From contig JAFLBL010000001.1 in NCBI GenBank assembly GCA_017303855.1, positions 377,978 through 441,977 on the forward strand: a stretch of DNA of 64,000 nucleotides, read 5' to 3'. Shown one piece after another: positions 38,746-46,737 of the stretch (positions are counted from its first letter, which is position 1; every line of letters begins with the position of its first letter). The DNA is from Chitinophagales bacterium (GTDB lineage: Bacteria > Bacteroidota > Bacteroidia > Chitinophagales > Chitinophagaceae). Made by a program: the position numbers and the translations under genes. The notes below the pieces were generated by a model that did no database searches, was not told where the DNA came from, and saw nothing but the letters and a program-made list of their open reading frames with translations.

Positions 38746-41301
38746 TTATTGCTTAATAAATGCGGAGCGCAGGGAGCCCGCAGTTGTATGCACCTGAATG
38801 ATATACGTGCCTGCAGCCATTTCCTGAACAGGCAGTACCAGTCGCTGCAGACCTGCAGGAACAACTGAAGATTTAACAATTCTGCCGTATATATCCGCAA
38901 TGCGTAATGTTGCCGGAGCCGTCAACGGCTTTTTAAATGTCAGGGTCAACTGATCGGTAGCCGGATTGGGATAGAGACCGGCCAGCTGATCATTTGCCGG
39001 TACAAACACGCGAATGATTTTGCTGTAGGTAAAGGTATTATTTCTGTCCACCAGTTTCAGCCGGTAGAAAACATCTCCGGATAAATCGGCTGCTTCATCG
39101 CGAAAACTGTAGTGCCCATTATTCAGTACCCATTCCACTGAGCCGGCTCTGCGGAAGCTGTTGCCTCCATCCGTACTTCTTTCCACTTCAAAATGATCGA
39201 AATCGCTGGCGGCTTCAATCTGCCAGCCCAGCTGCACATTATTCAGGGTATACATACCTGTGAAATTCATCAGTTGTACGGGCAGGATCAACCCGCAACC
39301 CGATACCCAAACCTGGTTTACATATTCCGGGTGATCTATAAACGGATTGCGATTGCCCTGAAATGTATACCCTGCATTATTCCGGTCAATTTCCTTCTGG
39401 CTCACCGGGTCCAGGTTGTGCCAATTAATCATCATTTGCAGGTAAGGCAGTTCCACTGAAGGCCAGGTGGTGCCATCAAACGCGAGGTTGCCTTCAGTAG
39501 AAAGCGTTTCCCAGGCAGGCATACTAGCCTGGTACCTCGTTACAAAGTAGAGAAAAGCACGGGCCAGGTCGCCTTTGAAAGCGTCTATTGGTTCAAAGAC
39601 AGTAGCACCTGTTAATCCGCTAATGGTATTCGGCCCCAGTTTACCTCCATTCTGACTGGTGAAAGAAGGGGCATTCACCTCCCCATAAATATAATTGCTT
39701 CGTGTGGCGTTGACTATTTTATCAGTAGGGAAAATATGGAAATAATCACTTTCGGGACCGGTAGAACCGGAAGCTGCACTTGCCCCGAACCAGCTTTGAG
39801 GTACACTGTGTTCCCGGTTGTATAAAATGCCTTCTGTAGCGGCCGCACCACCGTTATCCTGCTGTCCGCCACTGGCTACCGGACCCGGTGTAAAATTATA
39901 AGGATCTGCGCCTGCCGGGTTATCACTATAAACATCCCAGATAACATTGGCTGAACCCGTACCGACTTCCCGTGGTTTGATATCGGACAGCAGGTATTGT
40001 GTCCATAAATCACCATAGGTCTTGGGTGTCATGCCTGTAGTTATAATAGTTGAGAGAGCGGATTTCAGTGCTGAACAACTGAGTCCGGCAGCTGCATTAT
40101 AATAACCAACCGGTTCCCCACCGCCTGCTGTCGTGGTAAAAGTATATACGGAAGTACCTGTTGTCAGGTAATCCGGATTGCCGGCACAGGCATTGAATGT
40201 AAATACCGTAACGTAATATTGAGTACTGGCGGTAAGCCCGGTAACTGTAACTGAACTTCCGTTACCCGCATAAATGGTCTGCTCACCCCCTCCATATGTA
40301 GTGGAAGCCGAATATGTGGTGCCGTCTGTCGGTGTCGTAAAACTATTCGCTGTATTCAGTCGCACCAGTGTGGAACCTCCGTTGCCTCCCGACCAGCTGA
40401 TAGCGGCCGATACACTGGACGGTGTGGGTGTTAAAGTAGTGACCTGAACGGTAGGTTCCTGGCAACTGGTTGTATTATTATTGACGCCCGGGGATCCGGT
40501 TGTGTAACAATTATCCGCCGTATTAAAAGTAAAAACAGCCACATGATATGTGGTGCCGGCCGTAAGTCCTGTAACCGCCACAGAATTTCCGGTACTGTTA
40601 TATATTACATATTCACTTGCGGCAATCGTCTGGCCTGAACCAAAGACGGTGTTCGCCGTATAGGCTGTCCCGTTCGCAGGTGTCCCCGTAACCGCTGAGC
40701 CGGATTTCATTACTACCAGTGAATTCGTACCGCTGCCGGCTGTCCAGTTGATGGTAAAACCATTGGAAGTGGTTCCACTGAATGTGACCCCGGCGGCCTG
40801 TGTACCGGGAGGCGTACAGGAAGAACCGAAACCCGTCCAGCTGAGATCGTCAATGGCCACACGCTGTCCGGTAACTGTTTGCGAGATGGATAATGTAAAA
40901 GTGCCGCTTACATTAATATTATTGATTGTCGCCGTGGCGGCTGTTGTCTGCGTAGTTGGCACGGCTACCGTTCCAACTGATATACCGTTTACAAGAACTG
41001 TTAGAGAGCCGTTGCTACCTGTAAAAAGATATTTATACTTGAACGTAAGGTTCCCGATACCGTTTGTAATGTTTCCGGATGTAACACCGCCGTTTCGCAG
41101 TCCGGCGGCAAGTCCGGTAATAGTCTGATCGGCCCTTGTTTCCGTGGCGGTCCATGTTATACTGCCGTCACCTGTCCAGTTCCGGGTAGAATAAGAAGAA
41201 CTGGTTGTGGTGGGCATATTGGTAAAACTCTCGGTGCCCTGGCTGAATAGTTGGAACTGAAAAAGGGAAATAAGTACAGTTAGCAGGAAAAATCTTTTCA
41301 T
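38746..41301 (-). CDS. Secreted endonuclease I family protein with T9SS type A sorting domain
   Basis: 851 residues from ATG 41301. Signal peptide to about residue 21, a beta-sandwich domain (about 22-158), two fibronectin III-like repeats (about 168-275 and 285-392, each ending in TxYHVAVFTFN- or TQYYVTVFTFN-like strands), then an endonuclease I domain (about 395-660) with NREHSVPQSWFG and SDYFHIFPTDKIVNATRSN, the EndA/NucM His-metal core. The C-terminal 75 residues (YPNPATDQLTLTF to the end) are a type A sorting domain that directs export by the type IX system and attachment at the surface. It probably degrades extracellular DNA. Confidence 0.92.
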   Translation of the reverse strand: MKRFFLLTVLISLFQFQLFSQGTESFTNMPTTTSSSYSTRNWTGDGSITWTATETRADQTITGLAAGLRNGGVTSGNITNGIGNLTFKYKYLFTGSNGSLTVLVNGISVGTVAVPTTQTTAATATINNINVSGTFTLSISQTVTGQRVAIDDLSWTGFGSSCTPPGTQAAGVTFSGTTSNGFTINWTAGSGTNSLVVMKSGSAVTGTPANGTAYTANTVFGSGQTIAASEYVIYNSTGNSVAVTGLTAGTTYHVAVFTFNTADNCYTTGSPGVNNNTTSCQEPTVQVTTLTPTPSSVSAAISWSGGNGGSTLVRLNTANSFTTPTDGTTYSASTTYGGGEQTIYAGNGSSVTVTGLTASTQYYVTVFTFNACAGNPDYLTTGTSVYTFTTTAGGGEPVGYYNAAAGLSCSALKSALSTIITTGMTPKTYGDLWTQYLLSDIKPREVGTGSANVIWDVYSDNPAGADPYNFTPGPVASGGQQDNGGAAATEGILYNREHSVPQSWFGASAASGSTGPESDYFHIFPTDKIVNATRSNYIYGEVNAPSFTSQNGGKLGPNTISGLTGATVFEPIDAFKGDLARAFLYFVTRYQASMPAWETLSTEGNLAFDGTTWPSVELPYLQMMINWHNLDPVSQKEIDRNNAGYTFQGNRNPFIDHPEYVNQVWVSGCGLILPVQLMNFTGMYTLNNVQLGWQIEAASDFDHFEVERSTDGGNSFRRAGSVEWVLNNGHYSFRDEAADLSGDVFYRLKLVDRNNTFTYSKIIRVFVPANDQLAGLYPNPATDQLTLTFKKPLTAPATLRIADIYGRIVKSSVVPAGLQRLVLPVQEMAAGTYIIQVHTTAGSLRSAFIKQ

Positions 41302-41363
41302 CACAGCATGATTATCGGTTAGAATTGGGGCTTAAAATTAAGGGTAATTGCTTACCGGCAGAA

Positions 41364-42716
41364 TTATTGCTTAATAAATTTCTGTGTCTGATACGTCCTG
41401 CCATCCGGATTATTGATACGGATCATGTAAAACCCGGGAGCCCACCCCGACACATCCACCAGCAACCGGTTTGTGCTGATTTTTTGTTTCAACAATTCTC
41501 TGCCGGAAATATCTGTCGCTATCAGCATCAGTGGTTCACCAGATGAAGTTTCAACCGTGATGTTATCCTTTGCCGGATTGGGAAAAACGGATATCCGGTT
41601 CTCCTGAAGATTATTTACCACTTTCAAATTACTATAGGAAATTTTCCCGTCCATCGCCACCGCTTTCACACGGTAATAAAGTAATGGCGCCGTAGCTTGT
41701 TCATCTGTAAATATGCCACTGTACGAATCGTTGAAGAGCCCTGCCTTTTCATTTTTTAGTGCTGAAAAACTTATACCATTTTTGCTTCTTTCCAGTGAAA
41801 AATAATCATACCGGGCGGAACTGATCAGTTGCCAGTTCAACGTTACCAGGTCATTTTCCTTCTTTATGGCAGAGATGGAAAATGTTTTTTCATCCAGAAT
41901 TACCATTGGACTGGGCACACAACCATAATTATTAAGCCAGATACTTCCACCTGAACCATCGGGCACTATTACACCTGCATTACTTCCGGAAGGTGCCGCT
42001 CCGTTTGTATAGATGGTGCTGCTCGTTTGATAATTAGCCGCCATTGTATTTCCTCCACCGGTATAATTATAGATCACGCTGGTGCGCGCATTTCCACTGG
42101 CATTTACAAAATAACCTCCGGTACAAGCGGCAGCTGTTCCATAGTTGCCATTTCCAACCACCAGGTAATATTGCTGAATCGGCGTGCTGCCCGAACAATG
42201 ATTGGAAAAATTAAGATTTGTTGCCGGTACATTTAATCCACATCCACCCGCACCCAGAAACACGGAAAAGAGTCCTCCGGGGATAATCCCGGTGGCTGGC
42301 ACTTGCTGAAAAACAGGACAGCCGGCAATTGTATTCAGCGTGGTTAATACATTGTCGATTGATGTTGCATCTGCCGGTGTTCCGGGATCCAGGATGCGAA
42401 AACAAGATAACCCTGAACCGGCTACTCCACAATTTTCAAGACTGGGAGTAAAAACTGGTCTTGGCGCACTGATTACATTTTTCCCGTACCAGTACCAGTT
42501 AAAATCAGGCTGAACTATGGGAGCCACGGAGGTATGATTGATAGAAGCAAACCCCATGTCCCCCACATTCACAGGTGCTGTAGCCAGTCCGATAATAAAT
42601 TCATTTCCTCCGTCAGAACCACAGGGATTTATAAATTGTGTGATAAGTCGTATAGACTGCGCTTTCAGTCCGGCTGTATGCGCAATAAGTACAAGAATCA
42701 GTAGCCTTTTTTTCAT
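41364..42716 (-). CDS. Secreted protein with T9SS type A sorting domain
   Basis: 450 residues. Signal peptide MKKRLLILVLIAHTAGLKAQ. The N-terminal two-thirds (about 21-290) is a Gly/Asn/Ser-rich secreted domain containing FINPCGSDGGNEFIIGL and several cysteines; it resembles lamin-tail-like or Ig-like surface domains but no family is certain. Residues about 285-360 form a short Fn3-like linker (LNWQLISSARYDYFSLERS) and the last 75 residues (SVFPNPAKDNITVETSS to FIKQ) are a type A sorting domain. It is therefore a predicted T9SS cargo. Divergent from sucC. Confidence 0.85.
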   Translation of the reverse strand: MKKRLLILVLIAHTAGLKAQSIRLITQFINPCGSDGGNEFIIGLATAPVNVGDMGFASINHTSVAPIVQPDFNWYWYGKNVISAPRPVFTPSLENCGVAGSGLSCFRILDPGTPADATSIDNVLTTLNTIAGCPVFQQVPATGIIPGGLFSVFLGAGGCGLNVPATNLNFSNHCSGSTPIQQYYLVVGNGNYGTAAACTGGYFVNASGNARTSVIYNYTGGGNTMAANYQTSSTIYTNGAAPSGSNAGVIVPDGSGGSIWLNNYGCVPSPMVILDEKTFSISAIKKENDLVTLNWQLISSARYDYFSLERSKNGISFSALKNEKAGLFNDSYSGIFTDEQATAPLLYYRVKAVAMDGKISYSNLKVVNNLQENRISVFPNPAKDNITVETSSGEPLMLIATDISGRELLKQKISTNRLLVDVSGWAPGFYMIRINNPDGRTYQTQKFIKQ

Positions 42717-43042
42717 TGGTTTGGAGTTTCGGTAAACAAGAATAAGAGTTTATCTATATTTATAATAAAATATATACGTAATCAAATAATTAAAATGTAC
42801 TTATACTTAAGATTTTTCGTAAATTTTGCATCGGCTTTCGTAAACTTACGCACCATACAGTATAAACACTTACCTATATATAAAGGATAATTATTGTTTC
42901 AAAAAAGCTACGCCAAAAGGTAATTGGGAAAGGGAAACTGTCTTTTCGGGGTTGCAGTAAATAAGTCTACAGCTTTGATAGTGAGCCCCAAGTAGCCATT
43001 TTGAATAACGAAAACATGTATCTTTGCGAAAATTTTTCCAAT
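42717..43042. other. Divergent AT-rich intergenic region (T9SS cargo / sucC)
   Basis: 326 bases without a gene. It holds the sucC -7 box (43019-43026), two copies of TTTCGTAAA (42815-42823 and 42836-42844) spaced 21 bp apart on the same helical face, and a small palindrome CGTAAACTTACG at 42839-42850. These could form a regulator site; nothing else recognised. Confidence 0.6.
43019..43026 (+). promoter_or_regulatory. -7 box of sucC
   Basis: TATCTTTG, 16 bases before the ATG at 43043. A TTTG at 43000-43003 is 15 bases upstream, shorter than the usual 19. Confidence 0.7.
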
Positions 43043-44254
43043 ATGAATCTCCACGAATACCAGGCTAAGGAACTGCTGAAAAAGTATAATGTTCCGGTGC
43101 AGGAAGGGTTTGCCTGCAGTACTGTACACGAAGCGGAAGAAGCCTACCGCCAGATTAAAAACCAGTTTGGAAGCAGTTTTGCAGTTGTGAAAGCCCAGAT
43201 CCATGCGGGTGGCCGTGGTAAAGGTGCAATTAAGGAAAATGGCATCAATGGAGTGAAAGTGGGAAAGAACATTGAAGATATCGCCGATTTTGCTAAGAAA
43301 ATACTGGGTGGAACCCTGGTAACCCTGCAAACCGGCCCCGCCGGCAAAGTAGTGAACAAGGTTTTGGTGGCCCAGGACATGTATTATGATGGTGTCAGCG
43401 ACCGTAAGGAATTTTATCTATCCATCCTGCTCGACCGTACCAAGGGTCAGAATGTCATCATGTATAGCACGGAAGGCGGTATGAACATTGAAGAAGTGGC
43501 CCATAATACCCCTGACAAAATTTTTAAAGAGTGGGTACACCCTTCAGGCGGCCTCCAGGGATTTCAGGCACGTAAGATTGCCTTTAACCTGGGACTGAGC
43601 GGAGATGCTTTTAAAAACTGTGTAAAGTTTGTTACCAACCTGTACAATGCCTATGTAGGGCTGGATTGTTCCATGCTTGAGATCAACCCGCTGTTTAAAG
43701 CGGCCGATAATAAAATTGTGGCAGTTGACTGTAAAATGAACCTCGATGATAATGCGCTGGTTCGTCACGCTGATCTCTCCTCCCTCCGTGATGTAACGGA
43801 AGAAGATCCTACAGAAGTGGAAGCAGGTCAGTTCAACCTGAACTTTGTAAAACTGGATGGCAATGTAGGTTGTATGGTAAACGGCGCCGGACTGGCTATG
43901 GCCACCATGGATATGATTAAACTCAGTGGTGGTGAGCCGGCCAACTTCCTTGATGTAGGCGGTACGGCAAATGCGCAAACCGTTGAAGCCGGTTTCAAAA
44001 TCATTCTGAAGGATCCCGCTGTTAAAGCGATTCTTATAAACATTTTCGGTGGTATTGTACGTTGCGACCGGGTGGCACAAGGGGTAATCGATGCCTATAA
44101 AAATCTGGGCAATATCCATATCCCGATCATTGTCCGTCTGCAAGGTACCAACGCTGTGGAAGCCAAAAAGCTGATCGACGAAAGCGGCCTCCAGGTACAA
44201 TCAGCCATCCTGCTGAGTGAAGCCGCTGAGCTGGTGAAGAAAGCAGTAGCTTGA
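43043..44254 (+). CDS. sucC: Succinate-CoA ligase, ADP-forming, beta subunit
   Basis: 403 residues from ATG 43043 (MNLHEYQAKELLKKYNVPV); the in-frame TTG at 43001 lies before the -7 box and is rejected. ATP-grasp nucleotide-binding half (about 1-235; KAQIHAGGRGKGAIK near residue 48, LEINPL near 212) and CoA-ligase half with GGTANAQTVEAGFKIIL near 315 and NIFGGIVRCD near 335. It couples succinyl-CoA cleavage to ATP synthesis in the TCA cycle together with SucD, which is not adjacent here. Confidence 0.97.
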   Translation: MNLHEYQAKELLKKYNVPVQEGFACSTVHEAEEAYRQIKNQFGSSFAVVKAQIHAGGRGKGAIKENGINGVKVGKNIEDIADFAKKILGGTLVTLQTGPAGKVVNKVLVAQDMYYDGVSDRKEFYLSILLDRTKGQNVIMYSTEGGMNIEEVAHNTPDKIFKEWVHPSGGLQGFQARKIAFNLGLSGDAFKNCVKFVTNLYNAYVGLDCSMLEINPLFKAADNKIVAVDCKMNLDDNALVRHADLSSLRDVTEEDPTEVEAGQFNLNFVKLDGNVGCMVNGAGLAMATMDMIKLSGGEPANFLDVGGTANAQTVEAGFKIILKDPAVKAILINIFGGIVRCDRVAQGVIDAYKNLGNIHIPIIVRLQGTNAVEAKKLIDESGLQVQSAILLSEAAELVKKAVA

Positions 44255-44257
44255 TAA

Positions 44258-44306
44258 GTACGATGTCAGAAGTACGAAGTCAGAAGTACGAAGTACGAAA
44301 TACGAA
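44258..44306. repeat. Heptamer array GTACGAA / GTCAGAA, seven units, after sucC stop
   Basis: Units GTACGAT, GTCAGAA, GTACGAA, GTCAGAA, GTACGAA, GTACGAA, ATACGAA in exact 7-bp phase, starting 3 bases after the sucC stop codon and ending 6 bases before the terminator stem. Confidence 0.95.
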
Positions 44307-44312
44307 ATCAGT

Positions 44313-44341
44313 GTCCTGGTCATATGACCGGGACTTTTTTT
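44313..44341 (+). terminator. Terminator of sucC
   Basis: Stem GTCCTGGTCAT / ATGACCGGGAC (11 bp with one T-G), no separate loop beyond the innermost bases, then seven T residues. Confidence 0.88.
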
Positions 44342-44431
44342 GAGTTGCACGGAATTAATTGAATTAAAAAAACATGACCCTTTGCCGGAATTTACTCAGT
44401 TCATCCATCAGGATTCTATTTCAGGTCTGAT

Positions 44432-44466
44432 ATTCCCCATTCCCTATTCTCTATTCTCTATTCTCT
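44432..44466. repeat. Heptamer array ATTCTCT, five units, before GNAT gene
   Basis: ATTCCCC, ATTCCCT, ATTCTCT x3 in exact phase. It ends immediately before the TAGCTTTG -7 box. Confidence 0.92.
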
Positions 44467-44474
44467 TAGCTTTG
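44467..44474 (+). promoter_or_regulatory. -7 box 4 bases before GNAT gene start
   Basis: TAGCTTTG (consensus match), CCCT, ATG at 44479. The heptamer array takes up the region where a -33 element would be. Confidence 0.7.
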
Positions 44475-44478
44475 CCCT

Positions 44479-44961
44479 ATGCCTGTAAATATCCGACAAA
44501 TTCAACCTGCTGACAATCCGGTAATTGCCAAAATTATCCGTGATACCCTGACCGAATTCGGCGCCAATCACCCGGGCACTGTTTATTTCGATCCTACAAC
44601 GGATGCCTTATTTGAATTATTCCGCAAGGAAAAATCAGTATATAATATTGCGGAAGTGGATGGTAAAATCGTTGGGGGCGGCGGCATATTCCCCACTGGA
44701 GGATTACCCTCCGATACCTGTGAATTGGTTAAGATGTACCTCCTTCCGGAAGCACGGGGTACCGGGCTGGGCACTCAATTGATTAACCGTTGTTTGAAAC
44801 AAGCAAAGGACTATGGATTCAGCAGAGTATACCTGGAAACCATGAATGAACTGAAAGCCGCTTTGAAAGTGTATGAACGCCTGGGGTTCTCCTTCCTCAA
44901 TGGCCCGATGGGAAACAGCGGGCATTTCGGCTGTCCATTGTGGATGATTAGGGATCTGTAG
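44479..44961 (+). CDS. GNAT family N-acetyltransferase
   Basis: 160 residues forming one GNAT fold. The acetyl-CoA-binding motif A, LLPEARGTGLGTQLI, is near residues 90-105 and motif B, VYLETMNELKAALKVYERLGF, near 118-138. It moves an acetyl group from acetyl-CoA to an amine; the substrate is unknown. Single-gene unit with a leaderless-type promoter. No neighbour indicates its role. Confidence 0.93.
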   Translation: MPVNIRQIQPADNPVIAKIIRDTLTEFGANHPGTVYFDPTTDALFELFRKEKSVYNIAEVDGKIVGGGGIFPTGGLPSDTCELVKMYLLPEARGTGLGTQLINRCLKQAKDYGFSRVYLETMNELKAALKVYERLGFSFLNGPMGNSGHFGCPLWMIRDL

Positions 44962-45003
44962 CCAGTATAGAATAGAATAAAATAGAAAAATCACCACGGG
45001 CTG

Positions 45004-45024
45004 CTGACTAATGACTATTGACTA
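45004..45024. repeat. Heptamer run overlapping the 3' end of the SprT-like gene
   Basis: CTGACTA, ATGACTA, TTGACTA in phase. The stop codon of the SprT-like gene and its last five codons lie inside the run, so the repeat supplies the C-terminal residues. Confidence 0.7.
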
Positions 45025-45634
45025 CTTCCACTTCACATACCGGACTGAACAAATACACTTTACCGGTTTTCAATTCTGTACATTTAAACCGTTTACGCAG
45101 CTTCTCCCCTTTCCGGAATACGCGGCCGTCTTTTGTCCGGAAAACGGCGCCCAGTGGTATGGCTTCCACAAACGGCTGTTGCGTCTGTGTCTCATCGTAT
45201 TTTTTTAATACCCGGAGCAAGCCTTCTTCCGCGCAACTGCTGGCGGCCGGGTTTTTGAGTGATTGCAATAATTCACGCTCGATATCCACGGGAAATACTT
45301 TATGCTGTACAAACTGGTGCAGCAATCCGCCGAATACATTTTTCCATTCACGACCATGGGCAGACACCCGGTTGCCATGTTGCTCAAAGGTTAATAAGTG
45401 AGCGATTTCATGCAAGAGCGTAATCAGGAAAGAAAACCGGTTCAGGTTTCCGTTTACACTTATGCGGTGATTGTGATGATGGGTACGATGCCGGTAATCC
45501 CCGAGTATGCTTTTCCGTTCCCGGGCAATGGTCAGGTGTACTTTGTATTCATGCAGGTAATGCATGACCGCTTCACCGGTGCCGGGCGGAAGGAATTGTT
45601 CAATATGATTTACCGGAACCTCCTGTTTAGCCAT
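45008..45634 (-). CDS. SprT-like zinc metalloprotease domain protein
   Basis: 208 residues. HEIAH at 75-79 with a third ligand candidate His93 in SAHGREW gives the SprT/Spartan zinc site, preceded by a beta-rich region with HHHNHRISVN. The C-terminal part (FRTKDGRVFRKGEKLRKRFKC) is a basic, Cys-containing region that may bind nucleic acid or zinc, and it ends in codons made of a heptamer repeat. Related proteins cleave DNA-protein crosslinks; bacterial SprT roles are poorly known. It overlaps the upstream membrane-protein gene by 8 bases, so it is translated from the bactofilin operon. Confidence 0.88.
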   Translation of the reverse strand: MAKQEVPVNHIEQFLPPGTGEAVMHYLHEYKVHLTIARERKSILGDYRHRTHHHNHRISVNGNLNRFSFLITLLHEIAHLLTFEQHGNRVSAHGREWKNVFGGLLHQFVQHKVFPVDIERELLQSLKNPAASSCAEEGLLRVLKKYDETQTQQPFVEAIPLGAVFRTKDGRVFRKGEKLRKRFKCTELKTGKVYLFSPVCEVEVVNSH

Positions 45635-46028
45635 GCTTGTTTTGCTTCAGCCGATTCATAAGCGCTTTGATCTCCAGAAATGTATAGATAATGTAAAGTG
45701 CCGCACAGATGCCCAAAGCCGGTTTGTTCACATTCTTCTTCACCACCATAATGTAGATGAATGCCACAATCGCCGTCAGAAAAAACTTAACCAGAAAACT
45801 TCCGTACATCGCCCTGAGGAAAGCCTGCGGATTGGATGACTGCAGCGAACGGAATGTGATATAATACGCGACGAAGCTAACTCCAAACAAGAGCAGGTTC
45901 CCCAGCAACACAACTTCCTGACTGATTCCCTGCTTTATTAAAAAAGCTTTTCCGGTAATAGCCAGCGCGTTAATGAAAATAAAAACAAGAAGCAGGGGGC
46001 GTATTGGTTGCAGTAGTTCTTTATTCAT
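45627..46028 (-). CDS. Four-helix membrane protein, AtpI-like
   Basis: 133 residues with four hydrophobic helices (about 8-30, 38-58, 75-98, 102-122) and a basic C-terminus. Size, topology and its place after AtpZ suggest it corresponds to the AtpI-like protein often found just before atpB in Bacteroidota ATP synthase operons. No ATP synthase subunit gene follows here; a SprT-like protease gene does. Assignment rests on context and topology only. Confidence 0.65.
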   Translation of the reverse strand: MNKELLQPIRPLLLVFIFINALAITGKAFLIKQGISQEVVLLGNLLLFGVSFVAYYITFRSLQSSNPQAFLRAMYGSFLVKFFLTAIVAFIYIMVVKKNVNKPALGICAALYIIYTFLEIKALMNRLKQNKHG

Positions 46029-46086
46029 GCAGGCGGGTTGTAAAAAAAGTCAGGTTGGCTGTTTTTATTTGAATGGCTGAGTGATA

Positions 46087-46119
46087 GTAGCGAGCCTTAC
46101 CAGTCAGGGCTTGCGCTAC
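46087..46119 (-). other. Hairpin at the end of the AtpZ gene
   Basis: Minus strand GTAGCGCAAGCC with GGCTCGCTAC gives an imperfect roughly 10-bp stem that overlaps the AtpZ stop codon; no T run. Possibly an mRNA processing or attenuation element. Confidence 0.5.
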
Positions 46120-46328
46120 TTTCCTGTTTCCCTGAACAACTTATAAAAAAGGGCTGTTAACACCAGCAAAGGTAATACACAGGACAATAATGGAAATGTA
46201 TACAGCCATTTATCCAGCCGTATTCCGGCAAAAACTGACAAAGCGAGGGCCGCCATGATCTGGGTTCCCAGACCGGCATAGCGCAGCAGTTCTTTACGGT
46301 TATTTTGCTGTGGCGACCGGGTTTTCAT
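46116..46328 (-). CDS. AtpZ/AtpI family protein
   Basis: 70 residues with two membrane helices (about 18-38 and 44-62) joined by a short loop holding RLDKWL, the AtpZ/AtpI hallmark (GxxLDxWL type). AtpZ/AtpI help assemble the c-ring or transport Mg/Ca for F-type ATP synthase. The gene overlaps the 3' end of the bactofilin gene by 29 bases, a tight coupling usual for Bacteroidota. The ATP synthase genes themselves are not in this window. Confidence 0.85.
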   Translation of the reverse strand: MKTRSPQQNNRKELLRYAGLGTQIMAALALSVFAGIRLDKWLYTFPLLSCVLPLLVLTALFYKLFRETGK

Positions 46329-46737
46329 TATTTGTCATTTCGACTACATTGGCTCCCATATGGCATTGACCATTGAACGTAGCTGAAGGCTCCACTTGTA
46401 GTTTACCGGCATAAATATTTCCGGTAACCAGGCATTCCCCTTTTAATTGCAGCAATTCCTTAGCGCGGATATTCCCATTTACTTTTCCGGTAATATCGGC
46501 CTGGTTGCCGCTGATATCGCCTTCCACCACACCACTGCTGCCAATTATGATTTTTGCCCCGCTTTTGATATTCCCGATTACGGTTCCGTCAATCCGGAGA
46601 TCGCTGTTGCTGCTGATATCTCCTTTTAGCACAGTACCGGCGCTGATCAGGGTGGCGCCTCCGCCATTTCCATTACTTACAGGTTGCTGCATGTCGGTTT
46701 TGTTTTTGTTGTTGAACATTGGTTTATCGTTAGTCAT
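46300..46737 (-). CDS. Bactofilin (polymer-forming cytoskeletal protein)
   Basis: 145 residues from ATG 46737 (MTNDKPMF), which overlaps the previous stop by 8 bases (ATGACTAA); a TTG nine codons upstream is less likely. Residues about 32-125 form the right-handed beta-helix core with repeating hydrophobic/Gly patterns (GDISSNSDLRIDGTVIGNI, GDISGNQADITGKVNGNI). Bactofilins self-assemble without nucleotide into filaments that place cell-wall or other enzymes. The preceding membrane protein gene may supply its anchor. Confidence 0.93.
   Translation of the reverse strand: MTNDKPMFNNKNKTDMQQPVSNGNGGGATLISAGTVLKGDISSNSDLRIDGTVIGNIKSGAKIIIGSSGVVEGDISGNQADITGKVNGNIRAKELLQLKGECLVTGNIYAGKLQVEPSATFNGQCHMGANVVEMTNNENPVATAK

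Noticed and set aside
38679..38900. 74-codon upstream extension of the lipoprotein gene
   Set aside because: It overlaps the endonuclease 3' end on the same strand and lacks a signal sequence; the lipobox and -7 box fit the ATG at 38678.
43001..43042. TTG-initiated N-terminal extension of sucC
   Set aside because: It begins before the -7 box, and SucC proteins start MNLHEYQAK-like at 43043.
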